Of a stretch of DNA of 64,000 nucleotides, positions 40,989 to 50,589 are shown in pieces (the stretch's first letter is position 1; the number at the start of each line of letters is the position of its first letter). The stretch is from Halolamina sediminis. GTDB taxonomy: Archaea; Halobacteriota; Halobacteria; Halobacteriales; Haloferacaceae. The notes beneath the pieces were generated by a model. It did not search any database and was not told the origin of the DNA. It saw only the letters and a program-made list of their open reading frames with translations. The stretch lies in contig NZ_CVUA01000001.1 of NCBI RefSeq assembly GCF_001282785.1, positions 1-64,000 on the forward strand, in the 5' to 3' direction. A program made the position numbers and the translations under genes.

Positions 40989-41971
40989 GCGAGACACAGA
41001 ACCTCACGCTGGTGCAGGCGGTACGGGACGGTCTCGCGACCGAGATGGAACTCGACGACGACGTGGTCGCGCTCGGGCAGGACATCGGGAAGAACGGTGG
41101 CGTGTTCCGGGCCACGCAGGGCCTGCAGGAGGAGTTCGGCGAGCAACGCGTCGTCGACACGCCGCTGGCGGAGTCGGGGATCATCGGCAGCGCTCTCGGC
41201 CTCGCGACCGGCGGGATGAAGCCGGTGCCGGAGATCCAGTTCTCCGGGTTCATGTACCCCGGGTTCGACCAGATCGTCTCTCACATGGCGCGCTACCGGA
41301 CCCGGACACGGAGCCGGTTCTCGCTGCCGATGGTGCTGCGAGCCCCCTACGGCGGCGGCATCCGTGCGCCCGAGAGCCACTCGGACTCGAAGGAGACGTT
41401 CTACGCCCACGAGGCGGGGCTGAAAGTGGTGATGCCCTCGACGCCGTACGACACGAAGGGGCTGCTGATCTCGGCGATCCGCGACCCCGACCCCGTCGTC
41501 TTCCTCGAACCCAAGCTCATCTACCGCGCGTTCCGCGAGGAGGTGCCCGAGGAGGACTACGAGGTGCCGATCGGCGAGGCCGCCGTCCGCCGCGAGGGCT
41601 CGGACGTGTCGGTGTTCACCTACGGCGCGATGACCCGGCCGACGTTGGAGGCCGCGGAGAACCTCGCCGACGAAGGGATCGATGCCGAGGTCGTCGACCT
41701 GCGGACGGTGTCGCCGATGGACCGCGAATCCATCGTCGAGTCGTTCAAGAAGACCGGCCGCGGGGTCGTCGTCCACGAGGCGCCCAAGTCGGGCGGCCTC
41801 GCCGGCGAGATCACCGCGCTCCTACAGGAGGAGGCACTCGTCTATCAGGAGGCACCGATCAAGCGCGTCACCGGGTTCGACGTCCCCGTCCCGCTGTACG
41901 CGATGGAGGACTACTACCTGCCCAACGCCGCGAGAGTGGAAGACGGTATCCGTGAGGCGGTGGAGTTCTAA
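40985..41971 (+). CDS. pdhB: 2-oxoacid dehydrogenase E1 beta subunit
   Basis: The product has 328 residues. ALGQDIGKNGGVFRATQGLQ, RVVDTPLAESGIIGSALGLA with the catalytic Glu in the PLAESGI segment, and RAPYGGGIRAPESHSDSKET are typical of E1 beta. The C-terminal transketolase domain contains TYGAMTRPTLEAAENLADEG. It forms the alpha2beta2 E1 with pdhA. The next gene starts 3 nt after its stop. Confidence 0.93.
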   Translation: MSETQNLTLVQAVRDGLATEMELDDDVVALGQDIGKNGGVFRATQGLQEEFGEQRVVDTPLAESGIIGSALGLATGGMKPVPEIQFSGFMYPGFDQIVSHMARYRTRTRSRFSLPMVLRAPYGGGIRAPESHSDSKETFYAHEAGLKVVMPSTPYDTKGLLISAIRDPDPVVFLEPKLIYRAFREEVPEEDYEVPIGEAAVRREGSDVSVFTYGAMTRPTLEAAENLADEGIDAEVVDLRTVSPMDRESIVESFKKTGRGVVVHEAPKSGGLAGEITALLQEEALVYQEAPIKRVTGFDVPVPLYAMEDYYLPNAARVEDGIREAVEF

Positions 41972-41974
41972 CCG

Positions 41975-43477
41975 ATGACTGTCAAAGAGTTCAAGCTACC
42001 CGACGTCGGCGAAGGCGTCGCCGAGGGGGAGTTGGTCTCCTGGCAGGTGTCGCCGGGCGACACCGTCAGCGAGGGCGACATCGTCGCCGAGGTCGAGACG
42101 GACAAGGCGCTGGTCGAGGTGCCCTCCCGATACGACGGCACCGTGCAGGAGCTGTTCGCCGAGGAGGGCGAGATGGTGCCCGTCGGCGACGTGATCATCT
42201 CCTTCGACGTCGACGACGGCGTCGAATCGGGCGACGCCGAGGCCGAGGCGCCCGATACCGAGGGTGAGCCCGGCGAGTCGACCGACGAGGCGAAGACCGA
42301 CACCGAGGAGGCCGCGACGGCGGAGACGCCCGACGGTCGCGTGTTCGCGCCGCCGTCGGCCCGGAAGCTGGCCCGCGAACTCGGCGTCGAAATCACCGAC
42401 GTCGAGGGCAGCGGCCCCGGCGGCCGCATCAGCGAGGAGGACGTCCGGTCCTACCACGAGGCCGCCGAGACACACGACGAAACCGCCGACGAGACGCCCG
42501 TCACGCCCGGCGAGGAGGAAGCACCGACGCCGTCGAGCGGCGCCGGCGCGAGCGGAACCGTGAGCGCGAGCGACAGCCCCGAAGCGATGCGGGAGACGAC
42601 GCTCGCGACGCCCGCGACCCGCGCGCTCGCGAAGGAGCTCGGCGTCGACCTCGACACCGTGCCGACCGAGAAGACCCGCGACGGCGAGGCGTACGTCGAG
42701 AAGGAAGACGTGCGCGCGTTCGCTGAACGGGAGGAGGAAGAAGCCGGCACCGAGGCGGGCGAGTCCGCCACCGCCGAGCCCGCCCGCGAGGAGACGGTCC
42801 CCTACCGCGGCGTTCGTCGGACGATCGGCGAGCAGATGGCGACCTCGAAGTACACCGCGCCCCACGTCAGCCACCACGACACCGCGGAGATCGACGAGCT
42901 CGTCGAGACCCGCGAGGAGCTGAAGCAGACCGCCGAGGAGAAGGGCGTCCGCCTGACGTACATGGCGTTCGTCCTCAAGGCGGTCGTGGCCGGGCTGAAG
43001 GAGTACCCGATCCTCAACTCCGAACTCGACGAGGAGGAGGGGGTCATCCGCCTGAAGAACTACTACAACATCGGCATCGCCGTCGCGACCGACGCCGGGC
43101 TGATGGTGCCGGTCGTGAAGAACGTCGACGAGAAGGGGCTGCTGGAGATCGCCGACGAGGTACAGGAGTTGGCGACGAAGGCCCGCGAGCGCACGATCTC
43201 GCCCCAGGAGATGCAGGGCGGGACGTTCTCGATCACGAACTTCGGCGCCTTCGGCGGCGAGTACGCCACGCCGATCATCAACTACCCCGAGACCGCGATC
43301 CTCGGCCTCGGCGCCATCGAGCAGCGCCCGGTCGTCGAGGACGGCGAGGTCGTGGCGGCGCACACGCTGCCGCTCTCGCTGGCTATCGACCACCGGGTCA
43401 TCGACGGCGCCGAAGCCGCGAAGTTCACGAACACCGTGAAGGAATACTTGGCCGAGCCGACGAAACTACTACTCTAA
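41975..43477 (+). CDS. pdhC: Dihydrolipoamide acyltransferase E2
   Basis: The product has 500 residues. Residues 1-78 form the lipoyl domain (EVETDKALVEVPSRYDGTVQ with the lipoylated Lys). Two peripheral-subunit-binding-like segments follow: FAPPSARKLARELGVEITDV...GGRISEEDV (about 120-155) and ATPATRALAKELGVDLDTVP...YVEKEDV (about 209-245), each followed by acidic linkers. The acyltransferase core carries LAIDHRVIDGAEAAKF with catalytic His and Asp. The paired binding segments stand out, since one is usual. Confidence 0.93.
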   Translation: MTVKEFKLPDVGEGVAEGELVSWQVSPGDTVSEGDIVAEVETDKALVEVPSRYDGTVQELFAEEGEMVPVGDVIISFDVDDGVESGDAEAEAPDTEGEPGESTDEAKTDTEEAATAETPDGRVFAPPSARKLARELGVEITDVEGSGPGGRISEEDVRSYHEAAETHDETADETPVTPGEEEAPTPSSGAGASGTVSASDSPEAMRETTLATPATRALAKELGVDLDTVPTEKTRDGEAYVEKEDVRAFAEREEEEAGTEAGESATAEPAREETVPYRGVRRTIGEQMATSKYTAPHVSHHDTAEIDELVETREELKQTAEEKGVRLTYMAFVLKAVVAGLKEYPILNSELDEEEGVIRLKNYYNIGIAVATDAGLMVPVVKNVDEKGLLEIADEVQELATKARERTISPQEMQGGTFSITNFGAFGGEYATPIINYPETAILGLGAIEQRPVVEDGEVVAAHTLPLSLAIDHRVIDGAEAAKFTNTVKEYLAEPTKLLL

Positions 43478-43479
43478 CA

Positions 43480-44904
43480 ATGGTTGTCGGAGACGTTACG
43501 ACGGGAACGGAGGTACTGGTGATCGGCGCGGGGCCGGGCGGCTACGTCGCCGCCATCCGCGCCGCACAGAACGGACTGGACACGACGCTGGTCGATCGGG
43601 ACGCCTACGGGGGGACCTGCCTCAACTACGGCTGCATCCCCTCGAAGGCGCTGATCAGCGCGACGGACGTGGCCCACGACGCCGGTAACGCGACGGAGAT
43701 GGGCGTCCACGCCGATCCCGTCATCCACACCGACGAGATGCAGGAGTGGAAGGAGGGTGTCGTCGACCAGCTCACCGGCGGCGTCGAGAAGCTCTGTAAG
43801 GCCAACGGCGTCAACCTGATCGAGGGCGAAGCGACGTTCGTCGACGACTCCACCGCCCGGATCGCCCACGGCGGCGACGGGCAGGGCTCGGAGTCGATCG
43901 AGTTCGAGCACGCGATCGTCGCGACCGGTTCGCGGCCGATCCAGGTGCCCGGCTTCGAGTTCGAACACGAGCCGGTCTGGTCCTCGCGGGACGCACTCGA
44001 CGTGGAGGAGCCCCCGGAGGAGCTGCTCGTCGTCGGCGCAGGCTACATCGGGATGGAGCTCTCGACGGTGTTCGCGAAGATGGGCGTCGACGTGACCGTC
44101 GTGGAGATGCTCGACGGGATCCTCCCCGGCTACGAGGACGACGTGAGCCGGGCGGTCAAGAAACGTGCCGACGAGCTCGGCATCGAGTTCAACTTCGGCG
44201 AGGCCGCGAGCGAGTGGGAGGAGACCGGCGAAGGTGTCGTCGTCACCACCGAGAACGAGGACGGCGAGGAGTCCACCTACGACGCCGAGAAGGTGCTCGT
44301 CGCGGTCGGCCGCCAGCCCGTCTCCGACAGCCTCGATCCCGAAGCTGCGGGCATCGAGGTGGGGGACAACGGGTTCATCCACACCGACAATCAGGCCCGC
44401 ACCAACGTCGACAACATCTTCGCGGTCGGCGACGTGGCCGGCGAGCCGATGCTGGCGCACAAGGCGAGCAAGGAGGGCATCGTCGCGGCCGAGGTGATCG
44501 CCGGCGAGCCCGCCGCGCTCGACCAGCAGGCGATCCCGGCGGCCGTGTTCACGGACCCCGAGATCGCGACCGTGGGGATGACCGAGGAGGAGGCCGAGGA
44601 GGCCGGCTTCGAGCCCAAAGTCGGGGAGTTCCCGTTCCGCGCCTCCGGCCGCGCGCTCTCGACCGGCGAGAGCGAGGGGTTCGTCCGCATCGTCGCCGAG
44701 GCGGAGGCCGGCTTCGTCCTCGGCGCCCAGATCGTCGGCCCCGAAGCCAGTGAACTGATCGCCGAGTGCGCGCTCGCGATCGAGATGGGCGCGACCCTCG
44801 AAGACGTGGCGTCGACGGTCCACACCCACCCGACGCTCGCGGAGGCCGTGATGGAGGCCGCCGAGAACGCCGACGATCAGGCGATCCACACGCTGAACCG
44901 GTAG
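43480..44904 (+). CDS. lpdA: Dihydrolipoamide dehydrogenase E3
   Basis: The product has 474 residues. FAD is bound by VLVIGAGPGGYVAAIRAAQN, the redox-active disulfide is GGTCLNYGCIPSKAL, the NAD site is LLVVGAGYIGMELSTVFAKM, and VHTHPTLAEAVMEAAEN has the catalytic His-Glu pair. It reoxidises the lipoamide of E2 with NAD+ and closes the operon, 2 nt after pdhC. It may also serve a glycine cleavage complex, as in other halophiles. Confidence 0.95.
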   Translation: MVVGDVTTGTEVLVIGAGPGGYVAAIRAAQNGLDTTLVDRDAYGGTCLNYGCIPSKALISATDVAHDAGNATEMGVHADPVIHTDEMQEWKEGVVDQLTGGVEKLCKANGVNLIEGEATFVDDSTARIAHGGDGQGSESIEFEHAIVATGSRPIQVPGFEFEHEPVWSSRDALDVEEPPEELLVVGAGYIGMELSTVFAKMGVDVTVVEMLDGILPGYEDDVSRAVKKRADELGIEFNFGEAASEWEETGEGVVVTTENEDGEESTYDAEKVLVAVGRQPVSDSLDPEAAGIEVGDNGFIHTDNQARTNVDNIFAVGDVAGEPMLAHKASKEGIVAAEVIAGEPAALDQQAIPAAVFTDPEIATVGMTEEEAEEAGFEPKVGEFPFRASGRALSTGESEGFVRIVAEAEAGFVLGAQIVGPEASELIAECALAIEMGATLEDVASTVHTHPTLAEAVMEAAENADDQAIHTLNR

Positions 44905-45017
44905 CGACTCGCTGCCGGCGTTCTTCGACCAGTTTCCGACGTTCGCGGGGAGAATCGAACCGGCCCATGGGGCCGCCAGCCGCAGGTCTTTCCGGCTGGA
45001 GCATGTTTCGAACCGTA

Positions 45018-46913
45018 ATGAGCGACGAACACGGGAGCTTCTCCGAGATCCGTCAGTCGGTCGACGGCCACTCGATGAAGGGGCTCCTGCGCTACTGCAT
45101 CCCCTACTGGCGGCGCCTGACCGTGGGCACCGTCGCCGCGTTCGTGGTACGGTTGTCACGGCTGATCCCGCCGCTGCTGGTCGGGGTCGCGATCGATCGC
45201 GTGATCCGGAACGGGACAGGCGAGGGAGGCCTGCTGGTCACCGCCGGCCTGATCCCCTCGGGACAGATCAGCGGGCAAGCCGCTCGGCTAGCGTTCCTCG
45301 AACAACTGGTGATTATCGCCGGCGCGGCGTACGTCGTCCGGTCGCTGGCCCGGTTCGCGTCGCGGTACCTGTTCATGTCCACCGCACAGAAGGTCCAGCG
45401 GGATCTGCGGAACGACACCTACGACCACATCCAGCGGCTCTCGCTGGGTTTCTTCGCCTCACATCAGACCGGCGCGATGATGTCCGTACTGAACCAGGAC
45501 GTGAACCGGCTGGAGCAGTTCCTCAACACCGAGATCCGGCAGGCGATCCGCGTCGTCGCGACCGTCGGCGGCATCGCGGCGATCATGTTCTGGTACTCCC
45601 CGAAGGTGGCGGTGATCGCCCTAGCACCGGTGCCGATCATCGGCCTCGCCTCGGGGCAGTTCCTGACGTGGATCGAGCCGAAGTACCGCGGGATCCGCGA
45701 GACGGTGTCGCGGCTGAACTCCCGGCTGGAGAACAACCTCGGCGGCGCGCGGGTGATCAAGACGTTCAACCGCTACGACTTCGAGCTCGACCGCGTCTCC
45801 GACCAGAGCGAGGTGTACCACGACGAGAAGGTCGGCGCAATCAAGATCCGCCGAGCGTTCTTCTCCGGGCTCCGGGTCGTCACTGGGTTGGTGTTCGTCG
45901 CGATGCTGTGGGTCGTCGGCAGCGACATCATCACCGGCTCCTCAAGCGCGCTGGAGGCGGGCGTCGTCGCGACCTTTTTCATGCTGCTGCGCCGGCTGTA
46001 CGCGCCGATGCGCCGCGTCGGGAAGACCGCGAACAAGTACCAGCTCGCGAAATCCTCCTCCGAGCGCGTGTTCGGGATCCTCGGCCACGAGCCCGAAGTG
46101 ACGACGCCCGAGGACGCCTACGTGCCCGAAAACGTCGAGGGGCACGTCGAGTTCGACGACGTGACGTTCGGCTACGAGGAGGACGAGACGATCCTGAACG
46201 GGATCGACCTCGACGTCGAGGCCGGAGAGACCGTCGGCCTCGCCGGCACCACGGGCGCAGGGAAGTCGACGCTGCTGAAGCTGCTGCCGCGGTTCTACGA
46301 TGTGGACGACGGCGCGGTGCGCGTCGACGGCGTCGACGTGTGCGAGTGGGACCTGCCCGCCCTCCGCGAGCACGTGGGGATCGTCGAACAGAACCCCTAC
46401 ATGTTCTCGGGGACCGCCGAGGAGAACATCGCCTACGGCGACCTCTCGGTGCTCTCCGGCGACGACGGCGAGGTGAGCGAGGCGGTCGTCGAGGCCGCCA
46501 AGGCCGCGGAGGCCCACGAGTTCATCACCGACCTCCCGGAGGGGTACGACACCGAGATCGGCGAGCGCGGCGTGAAGCTCTCGGGCGGGCAGCGCCAGCG
46601 GCTGGCGATCGCCCGCGCGCTGCTGAACGATCCGGAGATCGTCATTCTGGACGAGGCGACCTCCGACGTGGACACCGAGACCGAGGAGCAGATCCAGCAG
46701 AGCCTCGACCGGCTGACCGAGGACCGGACCGCGTTCGTGATCGCCCACCGGCTGTCGACGATCAAGGACGCCGACCGGATCGTGGTGATGGAGCACGGAC
46801 AGGTCGCCGAGAGCGGAAGCCACGACGAGCTGCTGCGGGAGGACGGCGACTACGCGAACCTCTGGGCGATGCAGGCCGGCGGCTCGGCGAACGTGGCGAG
46901 CGCTGACGATTAA
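45018..46913 (+). CDS. ABC exporter, fused membrane and ATPase domains
   Basis: The product has 631 residues from ATG 45018 (MSDEHGSFSE); ATG 45003 is possible. Six membrane helices occupy residues 30-330. The ATPase has Walker A GTTGAGKSTLLK, Q-loop GIVEQNPYMF, signature KLSGGQRQRLAIARALL, Walker B IVILDEATSDVD and the H-loop AHRLSTI. Such half-size exporters dimerise to export lipids, drugs or peptides; the substrate cannot be read from sequence. It stands alone downstream of the pdh operon. Confidence 0.92.
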   Translation: MSDEHGSFSEIRQSVDGHSMKGLLRYCIPYWRRLTVGTVAAFVVRLSRLIPPLLVGVAIDRVIRNGTGEGGLLVTAGLIPSGQISGQAARLAFLEQLVIIAGAAYVVRSLARFASRYLFMSTAQKVQRDLRNDTYDHIQRLSLGFFASHQTGAMMSVLNQDVNRLEQFLNTEIRQAIRVVATVGGIAAIMFWYSPKVAVIALAPVPIIGLASGQFLTWIEPKYRGIRETVSRLNSRLENNLGGARVIKTFNRYDFELDRVSDQSEVYHDEKVGAIKIRRAFFSGLRVVTGLVFVAMLWVVGSDIITGSSSALEAGVVATFFMLLRRLYAPMRRVGKTANKYQLAKSSSERVFGILGHEPEVTTPEDAYVPENVEGHVEFDDVTFGYEEDETILNGIDLDVEAGETVGLAGTTGAGKSTLLKLLPRFYDVDDGAVRVDGVDVCEWDLPALREHVGIVEQNPYMFSGTAEENIAYGDLSVLSGDDGEVSEAVVEAAKAAEAHEFITDLPEGYDTEIGERGVKLSGGQRQRLAIARALLNDPEIVILDEATSDVDTETEEQIQQSLDRLTEDRTAFVIAHRLSTIKDADRIVVMEHGQVAESGSHDELLREDGDYANLWAMQAGGSANVASADD

Positions 46914-47050
46914 TCCGGTTTCGAGCTTTCGTTTTTCAGGGGGCGGTTGGAAGCAGCGGGGCGTTTCGCCGAAAGTGCTGGAACGGAACATCCGACAGGA
47001 ACCGAACAGCAGCTTGATCGTTGGACACTGGAACAACGACGACAACCGTA

Positions 47051-47395
47051 ACAGCATCTCGATGCTTGGCACCTTGCGACCGCTGTGCGCCGGGCATGAA
47101 GCCCGGCGCAGCACCGTGTCCCCACCCCTCCCCCCGCGAGCGCCAAGGTGGCGCTCGCGAGGCGTCCACCGCCTCCGCACCGCTGCCGGCGGTGGCGCGC
47201 GACGTGAGCAGGGCGAGACCGAAGGTCTCGCTGGCCGTGCGGGCGACGCGTGGGTCGCCCGCACGACGCCTCCATGCGCGAACGAGCGCGCGAGGGACGA
47301 CTGACCGAGCGCCAGCGAGGGAGGGAGTCGGCTGGGGAGGTCTGTGGGCTGTGCGGGGCGGTGCGGTCACAAGGTGCCAACGATCGAGCTGCTGT
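47051..47395. repeat. Hairpin array flanked by 33-bp inverted repeats
   Basis: Arms at 47051-47083 and 47363-47395 are inverted copies matching at 29 of 33 positions; a further direct copy of the arm start lies near 47006-47024. Between them stand at least five perfect stem-loops: TGCGCCGGGC stem (47086-47110), CGCGAGCGCC stem (47135-47159), CACCGC stem (47178-47194), GCGAGACC stem (47213-47231), and a 12-bp CGTGCGGGCGAC stem (47236-47265). No protein-like reading explains it. It may be a non-autonomous mobile element, a structured repeat or an untranslated RNA. Confidence 0.65.
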
Positions 47396-47399
47396 TGCC

Positions 47400-47444
47400 G
47401 TCGCGGAAGTCGCAGTCGCGGAAGTCGCAGTCACGGAAGTCACC
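47400..47444. repeat. Three tandem 15-bp repeats
   Basis: Two exact copies of gtcgcggaagtcgca (47400-47414, 47415-47429) and a third, diverged gtcacggaagtcacc (47430-47444) follow the hairpin array and precede the phosphohexomutase gene by 135 bp. They could be part of the same repeated element or binding sites. The rest of 46914-47579 holds no gene. Confidence 0.6.
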
Positions 47445-47579
47445 GAATCCACCCCCAAAGCCACCGGCACGAAATACCCTACCAAAAACATCACACAGCC
47501 CACATACAGCAGGAACCACCCAGTACCGGCCTTCCCCGTTCGGAACCGCTTTGACCCCCAGCACACAACCACCACCCGA

Positions 47580-48947
47580 ATGAAGGTCTTCGGCTCCAGC
47601 GGCACCCGGGGGGTCGCCGGCGAACAGCTCACCGCCGAGTTCGTTCTCCGGGTCGCCAAGGCTGCCGGCACCGTCTGGGACGCCGACCGCGCAGCGATCG
47701 CCCACGACACGCGAACCACCGGCGAACTGTTCGCCAACGCCGCCGACGCCGGCCTCACCGCCGTGGGCGTCGACGCCGACCGCCTCGGCGTGCTCCCCAC
47801 GCCCGCGGCCGTCCGCTACGCCGAAGTAGAGGAGGTCCCGGCCGTCGTCGTCACCGCCTCGCACAACCCCCCGGAGTACAACGGGATCAAGCTCGTCGGC
47901 GCCGACGGCGTCGAGCTCCCCGTCGCCGAGCTCGAACGCGTCGAGGACTGCCTGCTCGGCGAGACGTTCGAGGAGGCCGGCTGGGACGGCACCGGAACCT
48001 CCCGACCCATCGACGGGGTCGCCGACGACTACGTCGACGACCTGCTCGCGAACGTGGACCGCGAAGCGATCGCCGACGGCGAGCTCACCGTGGCGCTCGA
48101 CCCCGGCCACGGCGCGGGCGCGCTCACCAGCCCCGAGTTCTTCCGCCGGCTGGGCTGTGACGTGGTGACCGTCAACGGCCAGCCCGACGGCCACTTCCCC
48201 GGTCGCGACCCCGAGCCCGTCCCGGAGAACCTCGACGACCTCGGCCGGCTCGTCCGGGCGAGCGACGCCGACGTGGGGATCGCCCACGACGGCGACGCCG
48301 ACCGCGCGATCTTCTTCGACGAGGCGGGCGAGTACATCGAGGGCGACGCTTCCCTCGCGGCGCTGGCAGCCGAAGCCCTGGGGCCGGGTGACGCCACCGT
48401 CGCCGCGGTGAACGTCTCCCAACGGCTCGTCGACGTCTGCGACGAGGTGGGCGCCGACCTCGAACTCACACCGATCGGCGCGACGAACATCATCACACGA
48501 ATTCAGGAGCTCGAAGCCGAGGGGCGCCGGGTCCCGATCTCGGGCGAGGGCAACGGCGGGATCTTCTTCCCCGACTTCCGGCTGGTCCGGGACGGCGCGT
48601 TCATCGCCGCGAAGTTCCTCGAACTGCTCGCGACCAGCGGCGACAGCCCGAGCGAGGTCGTCGCACCCTACACCGCCTACGAGAACGTCCGCCGAAATCT
48701 CTCCTACGAGACGGAGTCCGAACTCAGCGCGATGCTCGACGCCGCCGAGCGCTACGCCGAAGCGGCCGACGTGGAAGCGAGCACCGTCGACGGCTACCGG
48801 CTCGACTACGGCGACGCGTGGGTGCTGGTCCGGCCCTCCGGCACCGAGCCCAAGGTCCGCATCTACGCCGAAGCTCGCGAACACGAGCGCGCGATCGAAC
48901 TCGTCGACGCCGTCGAGGACGAACTCGCGGCGGCGGTCGCGGACTGA
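47580..48947 (+). CDS. Phosphohexomutase (GlmM/phosphomannomutase family)
   Basis: The product has 455 residues from ATG 47580 (MKVFGSSGTRGVAGEQLTAE); the long in-frame extension upstream covers repeats and is rejected. The phosphoserine loop is VTASHNPPEYNGIKL, the metal loop DGDADRAIFFDEAG, the sugar-binding loop GEGNGGIFFPDFRLVRDG and the phosphate loop VRPSGTEPKVRIY. It interconverts hexose 1- and 6-phosphates; glucosamine, glucose or mannose cannot be told apart here. Confidence 0.9.
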   Translation: MKVFGSSGTRGVAGEQLTAEFVLRVAKAAGTVWDADRAAIAHDTRTTGELFANAADAGLTAVGVDADRLGVLPTPAAVRYAEVEEVPAVVVTASHNPPEYNGIKLVGADGVELPVAELERVEDCLLGETFEEAGWDGTGTSRPIDGVADDYVDDLLANVDREAIADGELTVALDPGHGAGALTSPEFFRRLGCDVVTVNGQPDGHFPGRDPEPVPENLDDLGRLVRASDADVGIAHDGDADRAIFFDEAGEYIEGDASLAALAAEALGPGDATVAAVNVSQRLVDVCDEVGADLELTPIGATNIITRIQELEAEGRRVPISGEGNGGIFFPDFRLVRDGAFIAAKFLELLATSGDSPSEVVAPYTAYENVRRNLSYETESELSAMLDAAERYAEAADVEASTVDGYRLDYGDAWVLVRPSGTEPKVRIYAEAREHERAIELVDAVEDELAAAVAD

Positions 48948-48971
48948 GCAGCCGTCGATCGCGGACCGTTC

Positions 48972-50108
48972 TCAGTTCTCCAATGCATCCTCCAGCCGCT
49001 CGCGCTCCTCGCGGAGCCGTTCGGCTTCGGACTCGATCTCGCCGTTCCGGAGCGCTTCACGCTGTTGCTCGGTGAGTTCTGTCTCGGCGACGACTGCGTT
49101 CCGCAGCCGGTCGTAGTCGTCCCGCCGGGCGAGATCCCGCAGTTGGCGGGCCAGCGCGACCGGCTCCTCGTCGGCGAAGCGGCCGACGACCGACACCAGT
49201 TCGCTCGCGAGGTAGCGCAGTTCCTCGGCCGCCGGCGGCGAGCCCACCGTCAGCGGCTCGCTGCCGATGCGGTCGAGGTAGGTGCGATGGACCGGGACGG
49301 TGGTCTCGAACGCCGTCGGGTCCTCGACGTAGTGGGAGAGCTTCGACCCCGAGTACTCCGCGTAGGAGAGCAGCGTCGACAGCGGCTCCTCGCCCGCAGG
49401 GTGGGTTCGCACGTAGTCGAGCAGGTCGGCCGGGGGGCGCTGGTAGTCGATCAGCGGATAGTGTTTCGTGGTCTCGATCAGTTCGAGTAGCTCCCGGACC
49501 GGCGCCTTCCGCACGTACGCCTCGAACGCCTCGCGGACGGCCGTGTCGTAGCGCTCGATCGGGTCGGTCAGCTCCTCGGTCGGCGCCGAGAGGTCCGCGT
49601 CGCCCAGCGGCCGGAGCTCGGCGAGCTCGTCCAGCCGGCGCTCGATCGCCGACAGCCGCTCGGTCACGGCACGCTCGGCGTCGTCGACGCGCTGCTGGGC
49701 GGCCTCGCGGCGGTCGAGCAGGTCGGCGATCTCGCTGGCCTCGCTGATCGCCTCGCGGGCGCGCCGGAAGTCGCTCTCGGAGATCGTACGCTGGTCGACC
49801 GCCTCGTTGGCTTCCTCGAACCCCTCACGTTCGGGGAGCTCCTCGGGGAGCCCCTCGACCAGTTCGGCGAACTGGCTCTGGAACTCCAGATACGCCTCGA
49901 AGTCGCCCGTGCCGGTCGCCGAGTCCTCGTAGCGGTCGAACAGCCGGGTCGCCTCGCGCACCGCATCGGCGACGGACTGGACCGACTGCTCGCCGTAGCG
50001 TTCGATCTCGGCGGCGATCTCCTGCCGTTCCTCGCGGGCCTCGCGGAGTTCGTCGAGCAGGTCGTCGGCGCTCGGCTCCGCGGGGATCGGCTCGTCTGCG
50101 ACGCTCAT
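48972..50108 (-). CDS. Coiled-coil protein of unknown function (DUF7118-like)
   Basis: The product has 378 residues, almost wholly helical with long heptad stretches ([56 protein letters not shown]). The central part, [20 protein letters not shown] and [20 protein letters not shown], looks globular. I associate it with a haloarchaeal family called DUF7118. It overlaps hisI by 4 nt on the same strand. No enzymatic motif is seen; a structural or DNA-associated role is possible. Confidence 0.75.
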   Translation of the reverse strand: MSVADEPIPAEPSADDLLDELREAREERQEIAAEIERYGEQSVQSVADAVREATRLFDRYEDSATGTGDFEAYLEFQSQFAELVEGLPEELPEREGFEEANEAVDQRTISESDFRRAREAISEASEIADLLDRREAAQQRVDDAERAVTERLSAIERRLDELAELRPLGDADLSAPTEELTDPIERYDTAVREAFEAYVRKAPVRELLELIETTKHYPLIDYQRPPADLLDYVRTHPAGEEPLSTLLSYAEYSGSKLSHYVEDPTAFETTVPVHRTYLDRIGSEPLTVGSPPAAEELRYLASELVSVVGRFADEEPVALARQLRDLARRDDYDRLRNAVVAETELTEQQREALRNGEIESEAERLREERERLEDALEN

Positions 50109-50509
50109 TCGTAGGCGTCGTCCGGGTCGAACACCCGTTCGCCGGTCGTCTCGACCTGCACGGTCTCAGCCTCGTCGTCGGCCTCCGCGACCGAGCGGTG
50201 GAAGCAGGAGCGGTGGCCGGTGTGGCAGGCGCCGCCGTCCTGTTCGACCTCGTACAGCAGGGTGTCGGCGTCGCAGTCGATCCGGACGTCCACCACTGAC
50301 TGGGTGTTGCCGCTGGTCGCGCCTTTCTCCCAGAGCTCGTCCCGGGAGCGGGAGTAGTAGTGGGCGCGGCCGGTGTCGACGGTGCGTCTGAGCGCCTCGG
50401 GGGAGACGTACGCGAGCATCAACACCTCGCCGGAGTCGGCGTCCTGTGCCACCGCGGGGACCAGCCCGTCGTCGCCGAAGTCGATATCGACCGCCGAGAG
50501 GTCGGCCAT
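50105..50509 (-). CDS. hisI: Phosphoribosyl-AMP cyclohydrolase
   Basis: The product has 134 residues from ATG 50509 ([20 protein letters not shown]). [40 protein letters not shown] and [20 protein letters not shown] with [12 protein letters not shown] hold the zinc and magnesium ligands. It catalyses the third step of histidine synthesis. It is a stand-alone HisI without the HisE domain, usual in archaea. It is in an operon with the coiled-coil gene. Confidence 0.95.
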   Translation of the reverse strand: MADLSAVDIDFGDDGLVPAVAQDADSGEVLMLAYVSPEALRRTVDTGRAHYYSRSRDELWEKGATSGNTQSVVDVRIDCDADTLLYEVEQDGGACHTGHRSCFHRSVAEADDEAETVQVETTGERVFDPDDAYE

Positions 50510-50589
50510 ACGCCACGGTTGGCCCTCGGAGGTAAAGAGTGCGCGGCCGACGCCCACAGAGTCTTGACGATGGCCCCGAACCCTGGAGT

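Noticed and set aside
47051-47395. CRISPR array
   Set aside because: The hairpins differ in sequence and spacing and there are no regular repeats with unique spacers; no cas gene is present in the window.
47051-47395. Ordinary insertion sequence
   Set aside because: No transposase frame lies between the inverted arms and no target duplication could be identified by eye.
47250-47579. N-terminal extension of the phosphohexomutase through the hairpin and tandem-repeat region
   Set aside because: The translated repeats (VAEVAVAEV) are only a product of the 15-mers, and the family starts at MKVFGSSGTRG (ATG 47580).
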